A stretch of DNA of 64,000 nt, from the NCBI RefSeq assembly GCF_004345645.1, contig NZ_SLWS01000005.1, positions 496,001 to 560,000 of the forward strand, read 5' to 3'. The translations under genes were made by a program, and so were the position numbers. Positions 19,631-28,051 of the stretch are shown in pieces. The notes beneath the pieces were generated by a model. That model was not told where the DNA came from. It worked only from the letters and a program-made list of their open reading frames with translations, and ran no database searches. Numbering within the stretch: the stretch's first letter is position 1; each line of letters opens with the position of its first letter. The DNA comes from Actinocrispum wychmicini. Its GTDB lineage: Bacteria > Actinomycetota > Actinomycetes > Mycobacteriales > Pseudonocardiaceae.

Positions 19631-21093
19631 GACTTTGTCTCCTCAGGATCTGCGAGCGCCCGCTCGGCCGCTTCCGCGGCGGCGGTGCCCGGCCGGCGCC
19701 GCAGCACCCAGCCGTCGAGATTTCGTTGCGGCCCACCAGAAACGGCGAGCGCGCCCGGTGGTACGTCCGCCCGGATCACAGTACCCGCGCCGCTGTAGGC
19801 GCCGTCACCGACCGTCACCGGCGCGACGAACATGTTGTCCGAGCCGGTGCGGACATACGAACCGACCGTCGTGCGGTGCTTGTTCACCCCGTCGTAGTTG
19901 ACGAAGACACTGGCGGCGCCGATGTTGCTGTGCTCGCCGATGGTCGCGTCGCCCACGTACGACAGGTGCGGCACTTTGCTGCCCGTACCGATCTCGGAGT
20001 TCTTCACCTCTACGAACGTACCGATCTTGCCGCGGTCGCCGAGGCTGGTGCCCGGCCGCAGGTACGCGTACGGACCCACCGACGCGCCCGCGCCGATCGT
20101 CGAGTCAGAACCGTGCGTGCGAATGACTTTCGCCCCCTCGCCCACGGCGACGTTCGCCAACGTCGTGTCCGGGCCGATGATGGCTCCCTCCCCGACAGTG
20201 GTCGACCCTTGCAGTTGGACGCCGGGACACAGCACGACATCCCTCGACAGGGTTACCCCGGCGTCGACCCAGACACTCCCCGGATCGACCACGGTCACGC
20301 CGTCGCGCATCCAGCGTTCCAGCACCCGTCGGTTCAGCTCGGCGCCCAACCTGGCCAGTTGAACCCGGTCGTTGACCCCTTCGACCTGCCACTCGTCCTC
20401 GCACACCAGCGCGCCGACCCGCCTGCCGTCGGACCGGGCGATGCCCAGCACGTCGGTCAGGTACAGCTCGCCCTGGGCGTTGTGCGGGGTGATCCGCCGC
20501 AAGCCGTCGGTGAGGACGGCCGCGTCGAACGCGTAGATCCCGGAGTTGATCTCCGCGATCGCGAGCTGCTCGGCGGACGCGTCCTTGTGCTCGACGATCG
20601 CGGTGACCGCGTCGGCGGTGTCGCGGACGATCCGGCCGTAGCCCGACGGGTCCGACACGACCGATGTGAGCACAGTGACCGCGTTGCCCGAATCGCTGTG
20701 CTCGGTCAACAGTGCGGCGAGCGTCGACGTTTCCAACAACGGGACGTCACCGTAGGTGACGACCACCGTTCCGGTCACTGTGCCCGGCAGTTCGGCCAGG
20801 GCACAGGACACCGCGTGCCCGGTGCCTTTCTGCTCGGCCTGCACGGCCACCGTGATCTTGCGGTCCAGCTGCTCGGTCAGGCCGTCGAGATGCTCGGTGA
20901 CGGCGGCCCGGCCGTGCCCGACGACCACCACCAGATGGTCGGGCGCCCGGCCCGCGGCGGCCCGCACCGCGTGCTCGACCAGCGGGCGCCCGGCGATCGG
21001 ATGCAGCACCTTGGGGGTGGACGACCGCATCCGAGTTCCCTCGCCCGCGGCCAGGACAACAATGCTGAGCTGGGCGTTCCCACCCTCTGGCAT
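19627..21093 (-). CDS. glmU: Bifunctional UDP-N-acetylglucosamine pyrophosphorylase / glucosamine-1-P acetyltransferase GlmU
   Basis: GlmU acetylates glucosamine 1-phosphate and then uridylylates it to UDP-GlcNAc for peptidoglycan. The 488-residue protein has the N-terminal pyrophosphorylase with [24 protein letters not shown], the YGDVPLL and [10 protein letters not shown] motifs, and a C-terminal left-handed beta-helix of hexapeptide repeats from about residue 255 including the acetyl-CoA pocket YDGVNKHRT. The tail is Ala/Glu-rich. ATG 21093 has GGGAG upstream; the frame extends 24 codons further without support. It is followed by prs with an ATGA overlap. Confidence 0.96.
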   Translation of the reverse strand: MPEGGNAQLSIVVLAAGEGTRMRSSTPKVLHPIAGRPLVEHAVRAAAGRAPDHLVVVVGHGRAAVTEHLDGLTEQLDRKITVAVQAEQKGTGHAVSCALAELPGTVTGTVVVTYGDVPLLETSTLAALLTEHSDSGNAVTVLTSVVSDPSGYGRIVRDTADAVTAIVEHKDASAEQLAIAEINSGIYAFDAAVLTDGLRRITPHNAQGELYLTDVLGIARSDGRRVGALVCEDEWQVEGVNDRVQLARLGAELNRRVLERWMRDGVTVVDPGSVWVDAGVTLSRDVVLCPGVQLQGSTTVGEGAIIGPDTTLANVAVGEGAKVIRTHGSDSTIGAGASVGPYAYLRPGTSLGDRGKIGTFVEVKNSEIGTGSKVPHLSYVGDATIGEHSNIGAASVFVNYDGVNKHRTTVGSYVRTGSDNMFVAPVTVGDGAYSGAGTVIRADVPPGALAVSGGPQRNLDGWVLRRRPGTAAAEAAERALADPEETKS

Positions 21094-21140
21094 CAGCGAT
21101 CTCCCTGCGGAATCCGTTCGGATAACACCAGGTGACGATC

Positions 21141-22913
21141 CTACGTCGCCTCGGGACCCACCCACGCGGGGTCATCGACCAACCGGCCGGACGCCGCTGT
21201 CTCCGTGCTCATGGTCACCGCGGCGACACCGTTGCCGCCGCTGCGTTTCGCTTCGTACATGGCCGCGTCGGCACGCGCGAGCGCACGCGCCGCGGTCTCC
21301 TGAGGACGCAGTGCGACCACACCGACGGACAGAGTCACGCCGTGCGAGAGATCCGCCGGGAGTTTGGAAACGGCGCTGACGGCACGGTTCAGCGCGGCTT
21401 CGGCGGCGTGCAGTGGCGCACCGGGCAACAGAACGACGAATTCGTCACCGCCGTAGCGCGCGACCATGTCTCCGCCGCGCAGCGCGTCGCGGACCGTGCT
21501 CGCCACGACGCGCAACACGTCGTCGCCTTCCGCGTGCGAGAACTGGTCGTTCACTTCCTTGAAGCCGTCCAAGTCCACCAGCGCGAGCGCCAACGGATGG
21601 TTGCCGGACGTCGCGGACAGCGCCTCAAGGCGGTCGTCGAGCGCGCGGCGGTTGGGCAGACCGGTCAGCGGGTCCTGCAACGCCTGCTTCTCCATGGCGC
21701 CGTGCTTGCGGGTCAGCCGCTCGTGCTCGCGGCGCGTGTTGAGCGTCGCGATCCGGGACGCGCGCATGTCCCACAGCTGGGTTTCCAGCTCGGTGGCGTA
21801 GTTCTCCAGCGCGCTCATCGTGCGCTCGCCGCCGTCCGGGCCGGACAGCCGGGCGAACTCACGGATCAGGCACAGCCGCAGGGTCGCCTCGGACGGGTCG
21901 TCCTCCAGCGCCTCCCTGGCCTCGGCGAGGACGTCCACGGCCTCGTCGACCAGCCCGGTGTGCTCAAGGCAGCGGGCCAACGCGATCGCCGTGATGATCA
22001 GCTCACGGCTGTACCGGGCGCTCGGCCGCAACGTGAAAAGCCGTTCCACGTGGTCGGCCGACGGCAGCGCGAACGCGTGCGCCGCCGCCACGATGGGCAG
22101 CTGGTCGGCGGCGGAGAGATCGGTCCGGCGGGGGAACAGCGACTCCTTGAACGGGCCTTCGACCGACATCGCCAGCGCGGCGGCCCGTTCGAACTTGGTG
22201 GCCGCGACGTCCTCCTGGCCGACCCGTTCCAGCCGCAGGCCCCAGCCGATCAGCATCCGGATCCGGTTGATCATGTGCACCGAGATCTGGTGCGGGCCGC
22301 CGCTGTCCCGGATGCAGCCGTTGGCCCGTGCCATCACCTGGTCGGCGTCCTCGTACACACCGAGCTGGGTGAGCACCAGGCCGATGTCCATCAGGGTGGA
22401 CGCCAGCAGGATGTCCCACTTGCGGCGGCCGATCGTGACGTCCGGGTTCGGGTCGTCGTCCAGCATCGCCAACGCGATCGCGGCCTCGGTCAGCGCCGCG
22501 TCCTCGGCGCCGCCCATCAGCATCAGCCGGCCGCTCAGCGCGTGCGCGTCGGCCTCCAGGACGAGCAGGCCATGCCGTCGGGTGTGCATGAGCATCTCGT
22601 CGAGTAAAGGCTGCGTGGTGGTGGCCAGTCCGGAGGTCACCAGCCGCACGGCGACAGCCGCCCGCAGCAACTGGCCGACCATCCTCGGCTCGCCGCGGTG
22701 CTGCGCCTCGGCGAGCATCTGGTCCACTTCCTCGACGTGCTGGACCTGCTCGGGATGCGCCGCGCTCTGCGTGGTGGCCAACAGTTCGCTGGCACGACCG
22801 ACCAGCCACGCGTCGGACTTCTCGTCCAGCGCGGGCGGGTGCTCCTCGTCCGGGTTCTGGCGCAGCGGTGCACCCCCTGCCAACGGTTCGGCTTGCCGAC
22901 TAGGACTGACCAA
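21141..22913 (-). CDS. TPR-like protein with C-terminal GGDEF (diguanylate cyclase) domain
   Basis: A soluble ~590-residue signalling protein. The N-terminal ~390 residues are helical repeats of TPR character with no membrane segment. The C-terminal ~170 residues are a GGDEF domain: [16 protein letters not shown], the [13 protein letters not shown] metal-binding turn and an intact GGDEF in [13 protein letters not shown]. An RxxD product-inhibition site (RGGD) lies five residues before it. So c-di-GMP synthesis and feedback inhibition are both expected. No EAL domain is present. The frame continues through the tRNA-Gln gene upstream, so the start must be downstream of it; TTG 22913, with GGAG before it, is the best candidate and lies only 8 bp from the tRNA end. 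The gene is inserted between tRNA-Gln and glmU, which are neighbours in mycobacteria. Confidence 0.8.
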   Translation of the reverse strand: MVSPSRQAEPLAGGAPLRQNPDEEHPPALDEKSDAWLVGRASELLATTQSAAHPEQVQHVEEVDQMLAEAQHRGEPRMVGQLLRAAVAVRLVTSGLATTTQPLLDEMLMHTRRHGLLVLEADAHALSGRLMLMGGAEDAALTEAAIALAMLDDDPNPDVTIGRRKWDILLASTLMDIGLVLTQLGVYEDADQVMARANGCIRDSGGPHQISVHMINRIRMLIGWGLRLERVGQEDVAATKFERAAALAMSVEGPFKESLFPRRTDLSAADQLPIVAAAHAFALPSADHVERLFTLRPSARYSRELIITAIALARCLEHTGLVDEAVDVLAEAREALEDDPSEATLRLCLIREFARLSGPDGGERTMSALENYATELETQLWDMRASRIATLNTRREHERLTRKHGAMEKQALQDPLTGLPNRRALDDRLEALSATSGNHPLALALVDLDGFKEVNDQFSHAEGDDVLRVVASTVRDALRGGDMVARYGGDEFVVLLPGAPLHAAEAALNRAVSAVSKLPADLSHGVTLSVGVVALRPQETAARALARADAAMYEAKRSGGNGVAAVTMSTETAASGRLVDDPAWVGPEAT

Positions 22914-22921
22914 CCTGACCG

Positions 22922-22992
22922 CTCCGCCGCCAGGGATCGAACCTGGACCATCAGAACCAAAATCTGAGGTGCTGCCTTTACACCACGGCGGA
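22922..22992 (-). tRNA. tRNA-Gln (anticodon UUG)
   Basis: The minus strand folds as a cloverleaf: acceptor TCCGCCG/CGGCGGA, anticodon stem TCAGA/TCTGA with loop TTTTGGT giving anticodon TTG, and T arm CCAGG-TTCGATC-CCTGG. The discriminator base is G and the CCA end is not encoded. It occupies the position of glnU next to glmU in M. tuberculosis. Confidence 0.95.
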
Positions 22993-23186
22993 CTGGACCA
23001 GCGAGGTCCCACGGTTGGACATCGTCGCACGAGCAGGGGTGGGCGGCGAGAGACACCCGGCCGAATTCGCTGCCATGTACTACCCGAATGGGCGTTAGCA
23101 GCGTCACATGCGATCGGCCGGCATGCGTGCTAGGCAACTGTTGAGGCTGGCGCGGGACGCGCCGATCAACCTACCCTGTCGTAAGT

Positions 23187-23198
23187 TACGAGTTCGTA
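23187..23198. promoter_or_regulatory. Inverted repeat upstream of the desaturase gene
   Basis: TACGA-GT-TCGTA, overlapping the left edge of the iron box. It could be the operator of a second regulator such as a TetR-type fatty-acid sensor; only the symmetry supports this. Confidence 0.35.
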
Positions 23199-23214
23199 GG
23201 TAAGGCTGACCTAA
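23196..23214. promoter_or_regulatory. Iron box (IdeR/DtxR-type site) ahead of the desaturase
   Basis: GTAGGTAAGGCTGACCTAA matches 16 of 19 positions of the IdeR/DmdR1 consensus TTAGGTTAGGCTAACCTAA. It is 20 bp upstream of the desaturase ATG, over the probable promoter, so iron-dependent repression is expected. The remaining ~200 bp back to the tRNA shows no gene. Confidence 0.75.
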
Positions 23215-23234
23215 GTCAGACGTGAGGTGTGTGA

Positions 23235-24191
23235 ATGACGACTACCCTCGACAAGTCCGAGGAGCGGGAGTCCTCCCAGGGGCCGCGGCCCCTGCTCGAG
23301 GGCCAGCGGAACCTGGCGACGCAGATCGCCGTGTACGCGTTCATCTTGCTGCCGTTCGCGGCGCTCATCGCGGCCGTTCCCCTGATGTGGGGATGGGGGC
23401 TGAGCTGGCTGGACGTCGGGCTGTTCGCGGCGTTCTACACGTTCACGCTCCTCGGTGTCACGGTCGGCTACCACCGGCTGTTCACGCACAACTCGTACAA
23501 GGCGAAACGGCCGATGCGGATCATGCTGGCGGTCATGGGCAGCATGGCCGTCCAGTCGCCGCCGATCACCTGGGTCGCCGACCACCGGCGGCACCACGCG
23601 TTCTCCGACCGCGACGGCGACCCGCACTCACCCTGGCTGTTCGGCACGTCACCGCTGGCCCTCGCGCGCGGCTTCTGGCACGCCCACATGGGCTGGATCT
23701 TCGAACGTGACGTGACCAACAAACAGCGGTTCGCCCCCGACCTGATGGCCGACAAGGACATCGTCCGGGTGAACAAGCTCTTTGTGTTCTTCACCACGTT
23801 GACCTTCCTGCTGCCCGCGGTGCTCGGCGGCCTGATCACGTGGTCCTGGTGGGGCGCGCTGACCGCGTTCTTCTGGGCCGGCTTCGTCCGGGTCGCGGTC
23901 CTGCACCACATCACCTGGTCCACCAACTCGATCTGCCACATGATCGGCGAGCGCCCGTTCAAGAGCCGGGACAAGGCGGCCAACTTCTGGCCGCTGGCGA
24001 TCCTGTCGGCCGGCGAGTCGTGGCACAACCTGCACCACGCCGACCCGACATGCGCCCGGCACGGCGTGCAACGCGGCCAGATCGACATCTCCGCGCGGAC
24101 AATCTGGATCTTCGAGAAGTTCGGCTGGGTGTACGACGTCCGCTGGCCCACCGAGCAGCGCCTGGCCCGCCTGGCCGTCGGCAAGGACTGA
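23235..24191 (+). CDS. Membrane fatty acyl-CoA desaturase
   Basis: A 318-residue integral membrane di-iron enzyme that introduces a double bond into acyl-CoA or acyl-lipid chains. The three histidine clusters that bind iron are intact: HRLFTH (residues 80-85), HRRHH (117-121) and HNLHH (around 260). Two hydrophobic pairs, around 30-75 and 175-215, should span the membrane twice each. It is like the DesA3 type of mycobacteria. The ATG at 23235 has GAGG before it. An IdeR-type iron box overlaps its promoter region, which makes sense for an iron-consuming oxidase that also needs an electron donor; no reductase gene is nearby. Confidence 0.92.
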   Translation: MTTTLDKSEERESSQGPRPLLEGQRNLATQIAVYAFILLPFAALIAAVPLMWGWGLSWLDVGLFAAFYTFTLLGVTVGYHRLFTHNSYKAKRPMRIMLAVMGSMAVQSPPITWVADHRRHHAFSDRDGDPHSPWLFGTSPLALARGFWHAHMGWIFERDVTNKQRFAPDLMADKDIVRVNKLFVFFTTLTFLLPAVLGGLITWSWWGALTAFFWAGFVRVAVLHHITWSTNSICHMIGERPFKSRDKAANFWPLAILSAGESWHNLHHADPTCARHGVQRGQIDISARTIWIFEKFGWVYDVRWPTEQRLARLAVGKD

Positions 24192-24210
24192 TTTCGCCTA
24201 CTGTGTCCGG

Positions 24211-24837
24211 GTGGCGGCCAGACGACGAGCACAGGCGGCGGCACGGGTCCGAATGACCGGGACCCAGCGCCGCCAGCAACTGCTGGACGTCGCCCGGGCA
24301 CTGTTCGCCGAGAAAGGATACGACGGCGCGTCGGTCGAAGAGATCGCCAACCGCGCCGGCGTGAGCAAACCCGTTGTGTACGAACACTTCGGCGGCAAAG
24401 AAGGAATCTACGCGGTCGTCGTCGACCGCGAGATGGACGAACTGCTGACCGCCATCACCGCCTCGCTGTCCACCGACATGAACCCGCGGATCCTGTTGGA
24501 ACGGGCCGCGTCGGCGTTGCTGGACTATGTGGACTCATCCACCGACGGCTTCCGGATCCTGGTGCGTGACTCGCCCGTGGCCAGCTCGACCGGAACGTTC
24601 TCGTCACTGCTGTCGGACATCGCCAGCCATGTGGAGCACATCCTCGGCGTGCACTTCAGCGCCCGCGGCTACGACGCCAAACTGGCCGCGCTGTACGCCC
24701 AGGCCCTCGTGGGGATGGTGGCGCTGACCGGCCAGTGGTGGCTGGACGTCCGCCGGCCACGCAAAGAAGAAGTAGCCGCCCATCTGGTGAACCTGGCCTG
24801 GAACGGCCTGTCCAACCTGGAACACAAACCTCGCTAG
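24211..24837 (+). CDS. TetR family transcriptional regulator (Rv1019-like)
   Basis: A 208-residue TetR regulator. The N-terminal helix-turn-helix (RRQQLLDVARALFAEKGYDGASVEEIANRAGVSKPVVYEHFG, about residues 20-60) is canonical; the C-terminal part is a helical ligand domain that begins around residue 75. GTG 24211 gives a basic N-terminal extension; ATG 24253 would also work. It follows the desaturase by 19 bp and may regulate it, or stand for the conserved TetR gene located between tRNA-Gln and mfd in M. tuberculosis (Rv1019). Confidence 0.9.
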   Translation: MAARRRAQAAARVRMTGTQRRQQLLDVARALFAEKGYDGASVEEIANRAGVSKPVVYEHFGGKEGIYAVVVDREMDELLTAITASLSTDMNPRILLERAASALLDYVDSSTDGFRILVRDSPVASSTGTFSSLLSDIASHVEHILGVHFSARGYDAKLAALYAQALVGMVALTGQWWLDVRRPRKEEVAAHLVNLAWNGLSNLEHKPR

Positions 24838-25310
24838 AGACGCGCCGGGGAGGGGCAGGAGTTACGCGGGCACGCCGGCTGTGGCAGGCGGCGGAGGCGG
24901 GTCGTGGCACCGGCGACAGGCAGTGACAGGCAGTGACAGGCGGCGGCAGTGGGCGAGCGGTTGTCGCTGGTGGCGGCGGCAGGCTGTGGCGGGCGGCAGC
25001 GGCGGCAGGTGGCGGTAACGCACGTGGTGGCAGGTGGCAGGTGGCGGGTGGCGGGGGAGGCGGGGCCGGCGTGGGCACGGCGGGCGGCCCGCAGCAAGCG
25101 GCAGCACTGGGCAGGCACAGCAAGCGGCAAGTGGTGGGGTGCGCGCGGGCATGGCGGCTGTGGCAGGCGGCGGCAGCAGTGGGCGAGCGGTTGGTCGCTG
25201 GTGGCGGCAGGCGGTGGCGGGCGGCAGCGGCGGCGGGTGGCGGTGACGCACGTGGCGGCGGTGGCGGGTGGCGGCGGGTGGCGGTGGTAGGCGAAGAACC
25301 CGTTGACAGA
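24838..25310. repeat. Second G-rich repeat island
   Basis: Nearly 500 bp of GGTGGCGG/GGCAGGTGG-type degenerate repeats, strongly G-rich on the plus strand. A ~80 bp segment beginning CAGTGGGCGAGCGG occurs at 24947 and again, slightly altered, at 25177 (offset 230 bp), both ending in ACGCACGTGG. No gene is credible here. The style resembles the island at 1141-2383 and it too lies downstream of a plus-strand gene. The bases 25311-25480 that follow are normal in composition and show no gene. Confidence 0.8.
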
Positions 25311-25480
25311 GGTTCGGTTTTACATGGGGCGCGGTGGTTTTAAGCTGGCTGCGGCGGCAGGCCCAAAAGACGCCCCAGCGAAGAACCTGGCGGAGTGAAC
25401 CAGAGACCCCTTGGCCTGCCGGCGTAGTCGGCTTGCAACCGCCGCGGGGGTCCCCATGTCAAACCGAACCGGAAGACCCC

Positions 25481-25512
25481 TTGCCAAGATAATAAGCGCG
25501 CATATAATATGC
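25481..25512 (+). promoter_or_regulatory. Promoter with palindromic operator, SRPBCC-marR operon
   Basis: TTGCCA (25481-25486), 16 bp spacer and a perfect TATAAT (25503-25508). The palindrome GCATAT-A-ATATGC (25500-25512) covers the -10. The expected start point is within a couple of bases of the ATG at 25517, so the mRNA is leaderless or nearly so. A MarR protein encoded in the operon is the obvious candidate repressor. Confidence 0.75.
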
Positions 25513-25516
25513 ACGC

Positions 25517-25924
25517 ATGACAAACTACGAGTACGAACACACCGAGACCACGACCGCCAAGACCAACGCCGTCTGGGCACTCTGGGCGAACGTCAACCGC
25601 TGGACCGACTGGGACACCTCGGTGAAAAGCGTGACCATCGACGGCCCGTTCGAAGTCGGCAGCACCGGCACGATGATCATCGACGGGCAGCCGCCGATCC
25701 CGTACCGACTGGTCGAGGTCACCGCGGGTCGCAGCTTCGCCGACGTCACCGAGATCCCCGGCGCGACGCTCCGGTTCGTCCACACACTCGACGAGGTCGA
25801 CGGCCGGACCGTGGTGACCCACCGGGTCGAGATCGAGGGCGAGCAGGCCGCCGAACTCGGGCCGATGGTCACCGAGGACGTGCCGGACGCCGTGCGGGGA
25901 CTGGTGAAGCTGGCGGAGGCGTGA
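25517..25924 (+). CDS. SRPBCC (polyketide cyclase/START-like) family protein
   Basis: A 135-residue single-domain protein of the SRPBCC/polyketide_cyc2 type, which forms a hydrophobic ligand cavity. The family pattern is visible: a VWALWANVNRWTDWD helix at the start, a central GSTGTMIIDGQPP strand pair, and a long C-terminal helix. No catalytic residues can be named. It has no Shine-Dalgarno and a strong promoter only a few bases away, so it is probably translated from a leaderless transcript. It overlaps the marR gene by 4 bp (GTGA). Confidence 0.85.
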   Translation: MTNYEYEHTETTTAKTNAVWALWANVNRWTDWDTSVKSVTIDGPFEVGSTGTMIIDGQPPIPYRLVEVTAGRSFADVTEIPGATLRFVHTLDEVDGRTVVTHRVEIEGEQAAELGPMVTEDVPDAVRGLVKLAEA

Positions 25925-26358
25925 CCGTCCAGACCCGGTTCGGCGGCCCGGAACGCAGCCCGGGTTTCCTGTTGTGGCGGGTGACGCTCGCATGGCAACG
26001 GGCCATGCGGGCCGCGCTCGCGCCGCACGACCTGACGCACGTCCAGTTCGTCCTGCTGGCGACCGGCTGGTGGCTGGGCCGCCACGAACCGCCGACCCAG
26101 CAGACGCTCGCCGAACGCGCCGGCACGGACACGATGATGACCAGTCAGGTCATCCGGAAACTCGCCGAGCGCGGACTCGTGACCAGGCAGGAGGATCCCG
26201 CCGACGCGCGGGCGAAACGGATCACGGTGACCAGCGCGGGCCTGAAAGTGCTCAAGTCCGCGCTGGCCGATGTGGAACAGGTCGACGTCGAGTTCTTCGC
26301 CCGGCTGGGCCGGCGCACGGATGGCTTTGTCGACGGGCTGGCGTCCCTCGTGGACTAG
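25921..26358 (+). CDS. MarR family transcriptional regulator
   Basis: A 145-residue winged-helix regulator. The MarR core is clear: LAERAGTDTMMTSQVIRKLAERGLVTRQEDPADARAKRITVT covers the recognition helix and wing with the conserved DxRxxR-like turn. GTG 25921 overlaps the SRPBCC stop, so the two proteins are co-translated. It probably autoregulates through the palindrome over the operon -10 at 25500-25512, with the SRPBCC protein as a binder of the same ligand. The 3' end overlaps the convergent gene by 4 bp. Confidence 0.9.
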   Translation: MTVQTRFGGPERSPGFLLWRVTLAWQRAMRAALAPHDLTHVQFVLLATGWWLGRHEPPTQQTLAERAGTDTMMTSQVIRKLAERGLVTRQEDPADARAKRITVTSAGLKVLKSALADVEQVDVEFFARLGRRTDGFVDGLASLVD

Positions 26359-26789
26359 GTGATCACCGCGACCTCGCCGCGCAGCAGGCACAGCAGGAAA
26401 CCGTCCAGGCGGTCCGACAGGTCCTCGTAGGTCTGGGGTTGGCCGGCGTCGTCATACCGGGCGACGTGGTCCGGCTTGGTGGTGATCAGCAACGGCTCCT
26501 CTTCGGACGCAAGCAGTTCGTGGATCCGCGCTTCGGTGACCACGATGTCCCCGCCAACCGTTGCGCCCAAAGCGAAACAGGCCAGGTACGTGGCCACGGC
26601 CTCAGGGGTGACCGCGGTGTCCACCGTGACGCCGACTCCCTGGCGGACACCGTTCGCGCGCAGCCCGCCGGCGATACTGCGGACCATCGCGAGCAGTTCG
26701 GTGTTGGTCACCTTGCGGCCGTCGTGCTCGATCACCACACGTCCGGGCTCGGCGCGCAGCGCGGTGAACACATCGTCAGGGAATGTCAT
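26355..26789 (-). CDS. Short protein resembling the N-terminus of acyl-CoA synthetases
   Basis: A 144-residue protein that reads like the first quarter of an AMP-binding (ANL) enzyme: FTALRAEPGRVVIEHDGRKVTNTELLAMVRSIAGGLRANGV is the usual opening, followed by a YLACFALGAT helix. It lacks everything after that: the TSGSTGxPK loop, the adenylate motifs and the C-terminal lid. It therefore cannot catalyse adenylation. It starts 5 bp after the stop of the upstream dehydrogenase and looks intact as a gene. It may be a remnant or a domesticated binding domain. Confidence 0.6.
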   Translation of the reverse strand: MTFPDDVFTALRAEPGRVVIEHDGRKVTNTELLAMVRSIAGGLRANGVRQGVGVTVDTAVTPEAVATYLACFALGATVGGDIVVTEARIHELLASEEEPLLITTKPDHVARYDDAGQPQTYEDLSDRLDGFLLCLLRGEVAVIT

Positions 26790-26794
26790 GCGCA

Positions 26795-27991
26795 CTAGTC
26801 TCGCGTGACCCGCAGGAGCTTGTCGTCGGACCCGTTCGACGTGGTGATGTAGAGGGCGCCGTCCGGGCCCTGCCGGGCCGCGCGCAGGCGGCCGAACTTG
26901 TCGTTGAACTCGGGCGGGATCGAAACCGACTGCACGTTCGCCTGGGCGTCGAGCTTGAACAGGATCACCTTCGCGCCCTTGAGCGCGGTCACCACGAGGT
27001 CGCCGTCCAGGTCGCCCCACTGCGGGCCGGACAGGAACGTCGCCGCGCACACCGCCTCGGTCGTTTCGCCAGACTCCCACTTCGCCGGGATCGCGTTCGG
27101 GAACCGCTTCAGGTCCGTCATGGGCACGTTCTCGTCGTAGCCGCCCTTGGTCCCGCCCTTGGACGGATCCCAGCCGTAGTTGCCGCCGGCCTGGATCAGG
27201 TTCACCTCGTCGTTCTTGTCCGGACCGTGCTCGGCGGTGACGATCTGGCCGGTGCCCGGACGGATCGCGACACCCTGGAGGTTGCGGTGGCCGTACGTGT
27301 AGACGAGCCGCTCCTTCGGGTTGCTCGCGCCGGCGAACGGGTTGCCCTCGGCCGGGCCGCCGGTGGCCAGCGTCAGCCGCAGGACCTTGCCGCCGAGCTT
27401 CGTCCGGTCCTGGGAGACGTCCGCGGCCGCGGTGTCGCCGGTGCCGACGAGCAGGGCGCCGTCCGCGGCGATGGCCGGCCGGCAGCCGGAGTGCCGGCCG
27501 CTCTGGTTCACCGGCAGCCCCGCCAGCAGGACACCCACCTTGGTCGCGCTCGTGCCGTCCTCGGACAGCTGCCAGCGGACCAGCCGGATGTCCACCGCCC
27601 TGCCGTTCTCCTGGTGGTCCTGGCACGTGATGAACTGCCGGGTGATCGCGAAGTCCGGCTGCGGGACCATGCCAAGCAACCCGCCCTCACCGGCCACGAG
27701 CACGTCCGAGAAGTCGGCCCGCACCTGCGTGACGGTCGCGCCCGGCCGGGTCGACGACAGCAGCGCGAGCTTGCCGGGCCGCTGGCTGACCAGGGCCTTC
27801 CCGTCCGGCAGGAACGCGATGTCCCAGCCGTGTTCCAGGCCGCCGGCCACCTCCTCGATCTTCAACGCGGGTGGACGGGCCTCGCTGGGTTTCGTCGTCC
27901 CGCCGGGCGACCCCGGGACCTGCCCGGGGGAGCTGGTGGCGGTGCATCCGGACATCAGGCCGACCAGGAGGAGCAAGCCGATTCGCCGCAT
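26795..27991 (-). CDS. PQQ-type soluble aldose/sorbosone dehydrogenase lipoprotein
   Basis: A 398-residue beta-propeller protein of the GDH-B/HHIP family (Gdh, YliI-like), which oxidises sugars with PQQ. A lipoprotein signal peptide with LMSGC lipobox places it on the outer face of the membrane. Family segments include GLEHGWDIAFLPDG, GLLGMVPQPDF, SGCRPAIAADGALLVGTGD, YTYGHRNLQGVAIRPGTGQ, EHGPDKNDEVNLIQAGGNYGWD and the C-terminal GPDGALYITTSN. The H-R-N and D-E-x-N residues that bind PQQ in this family are present. No PQQ synthesis genes lie in the window. It is followed by the short ANL fragment in the same unit. Confidence 0.87.
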   Translation of the reverse strand: MRRIGLLLLVGLMSGCTATSSPGQVPGSPGGTTKPSEARPPALKIEEVAGGLEHGWDIAFLPDGKALVSQRPGKLALLSSTRPGATVTQVRADFSDVLVAGEGGLLGMVPQPDFAITRQFITCQDHQENGRAVDIRLVRWQLSEDGTSATKVGVLLAGLPVNQSGRHSGCRPAIAADGALLVGTGDTAAADVSQDRTKLGGKVLRLTLATGGPAEGNPFAGASNPKERLVYTYGHRNLQGVAIRPGTGQIVTAEHGPDKNDEVNLIQAGGNYGWDPSKGGTKGGYDENVPMTDLKRFPNAIPAKWESGETTEAVCAATFLSGPQWGDLDGDLVVTALKGAKVILFKLDAQANVQSVSIPPEFNDKFGRLRAARQGPDGALYITTSNGSDDKLLRVTRD

Positions 27992-28051
27992 GGCCCACAG
28001 AATGCGTCACAGTGTGTCCGGTAGGTGTGTGATCTCCCCGAGAATGGGCCC

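Noticed and set aside
22914-23030. N-terminal extension of the GGDEF protein
   Set aside because: It would translate the whole tRNA-Gln gene; the tRNA cloverleaf is intact, so the protein must start downstream.
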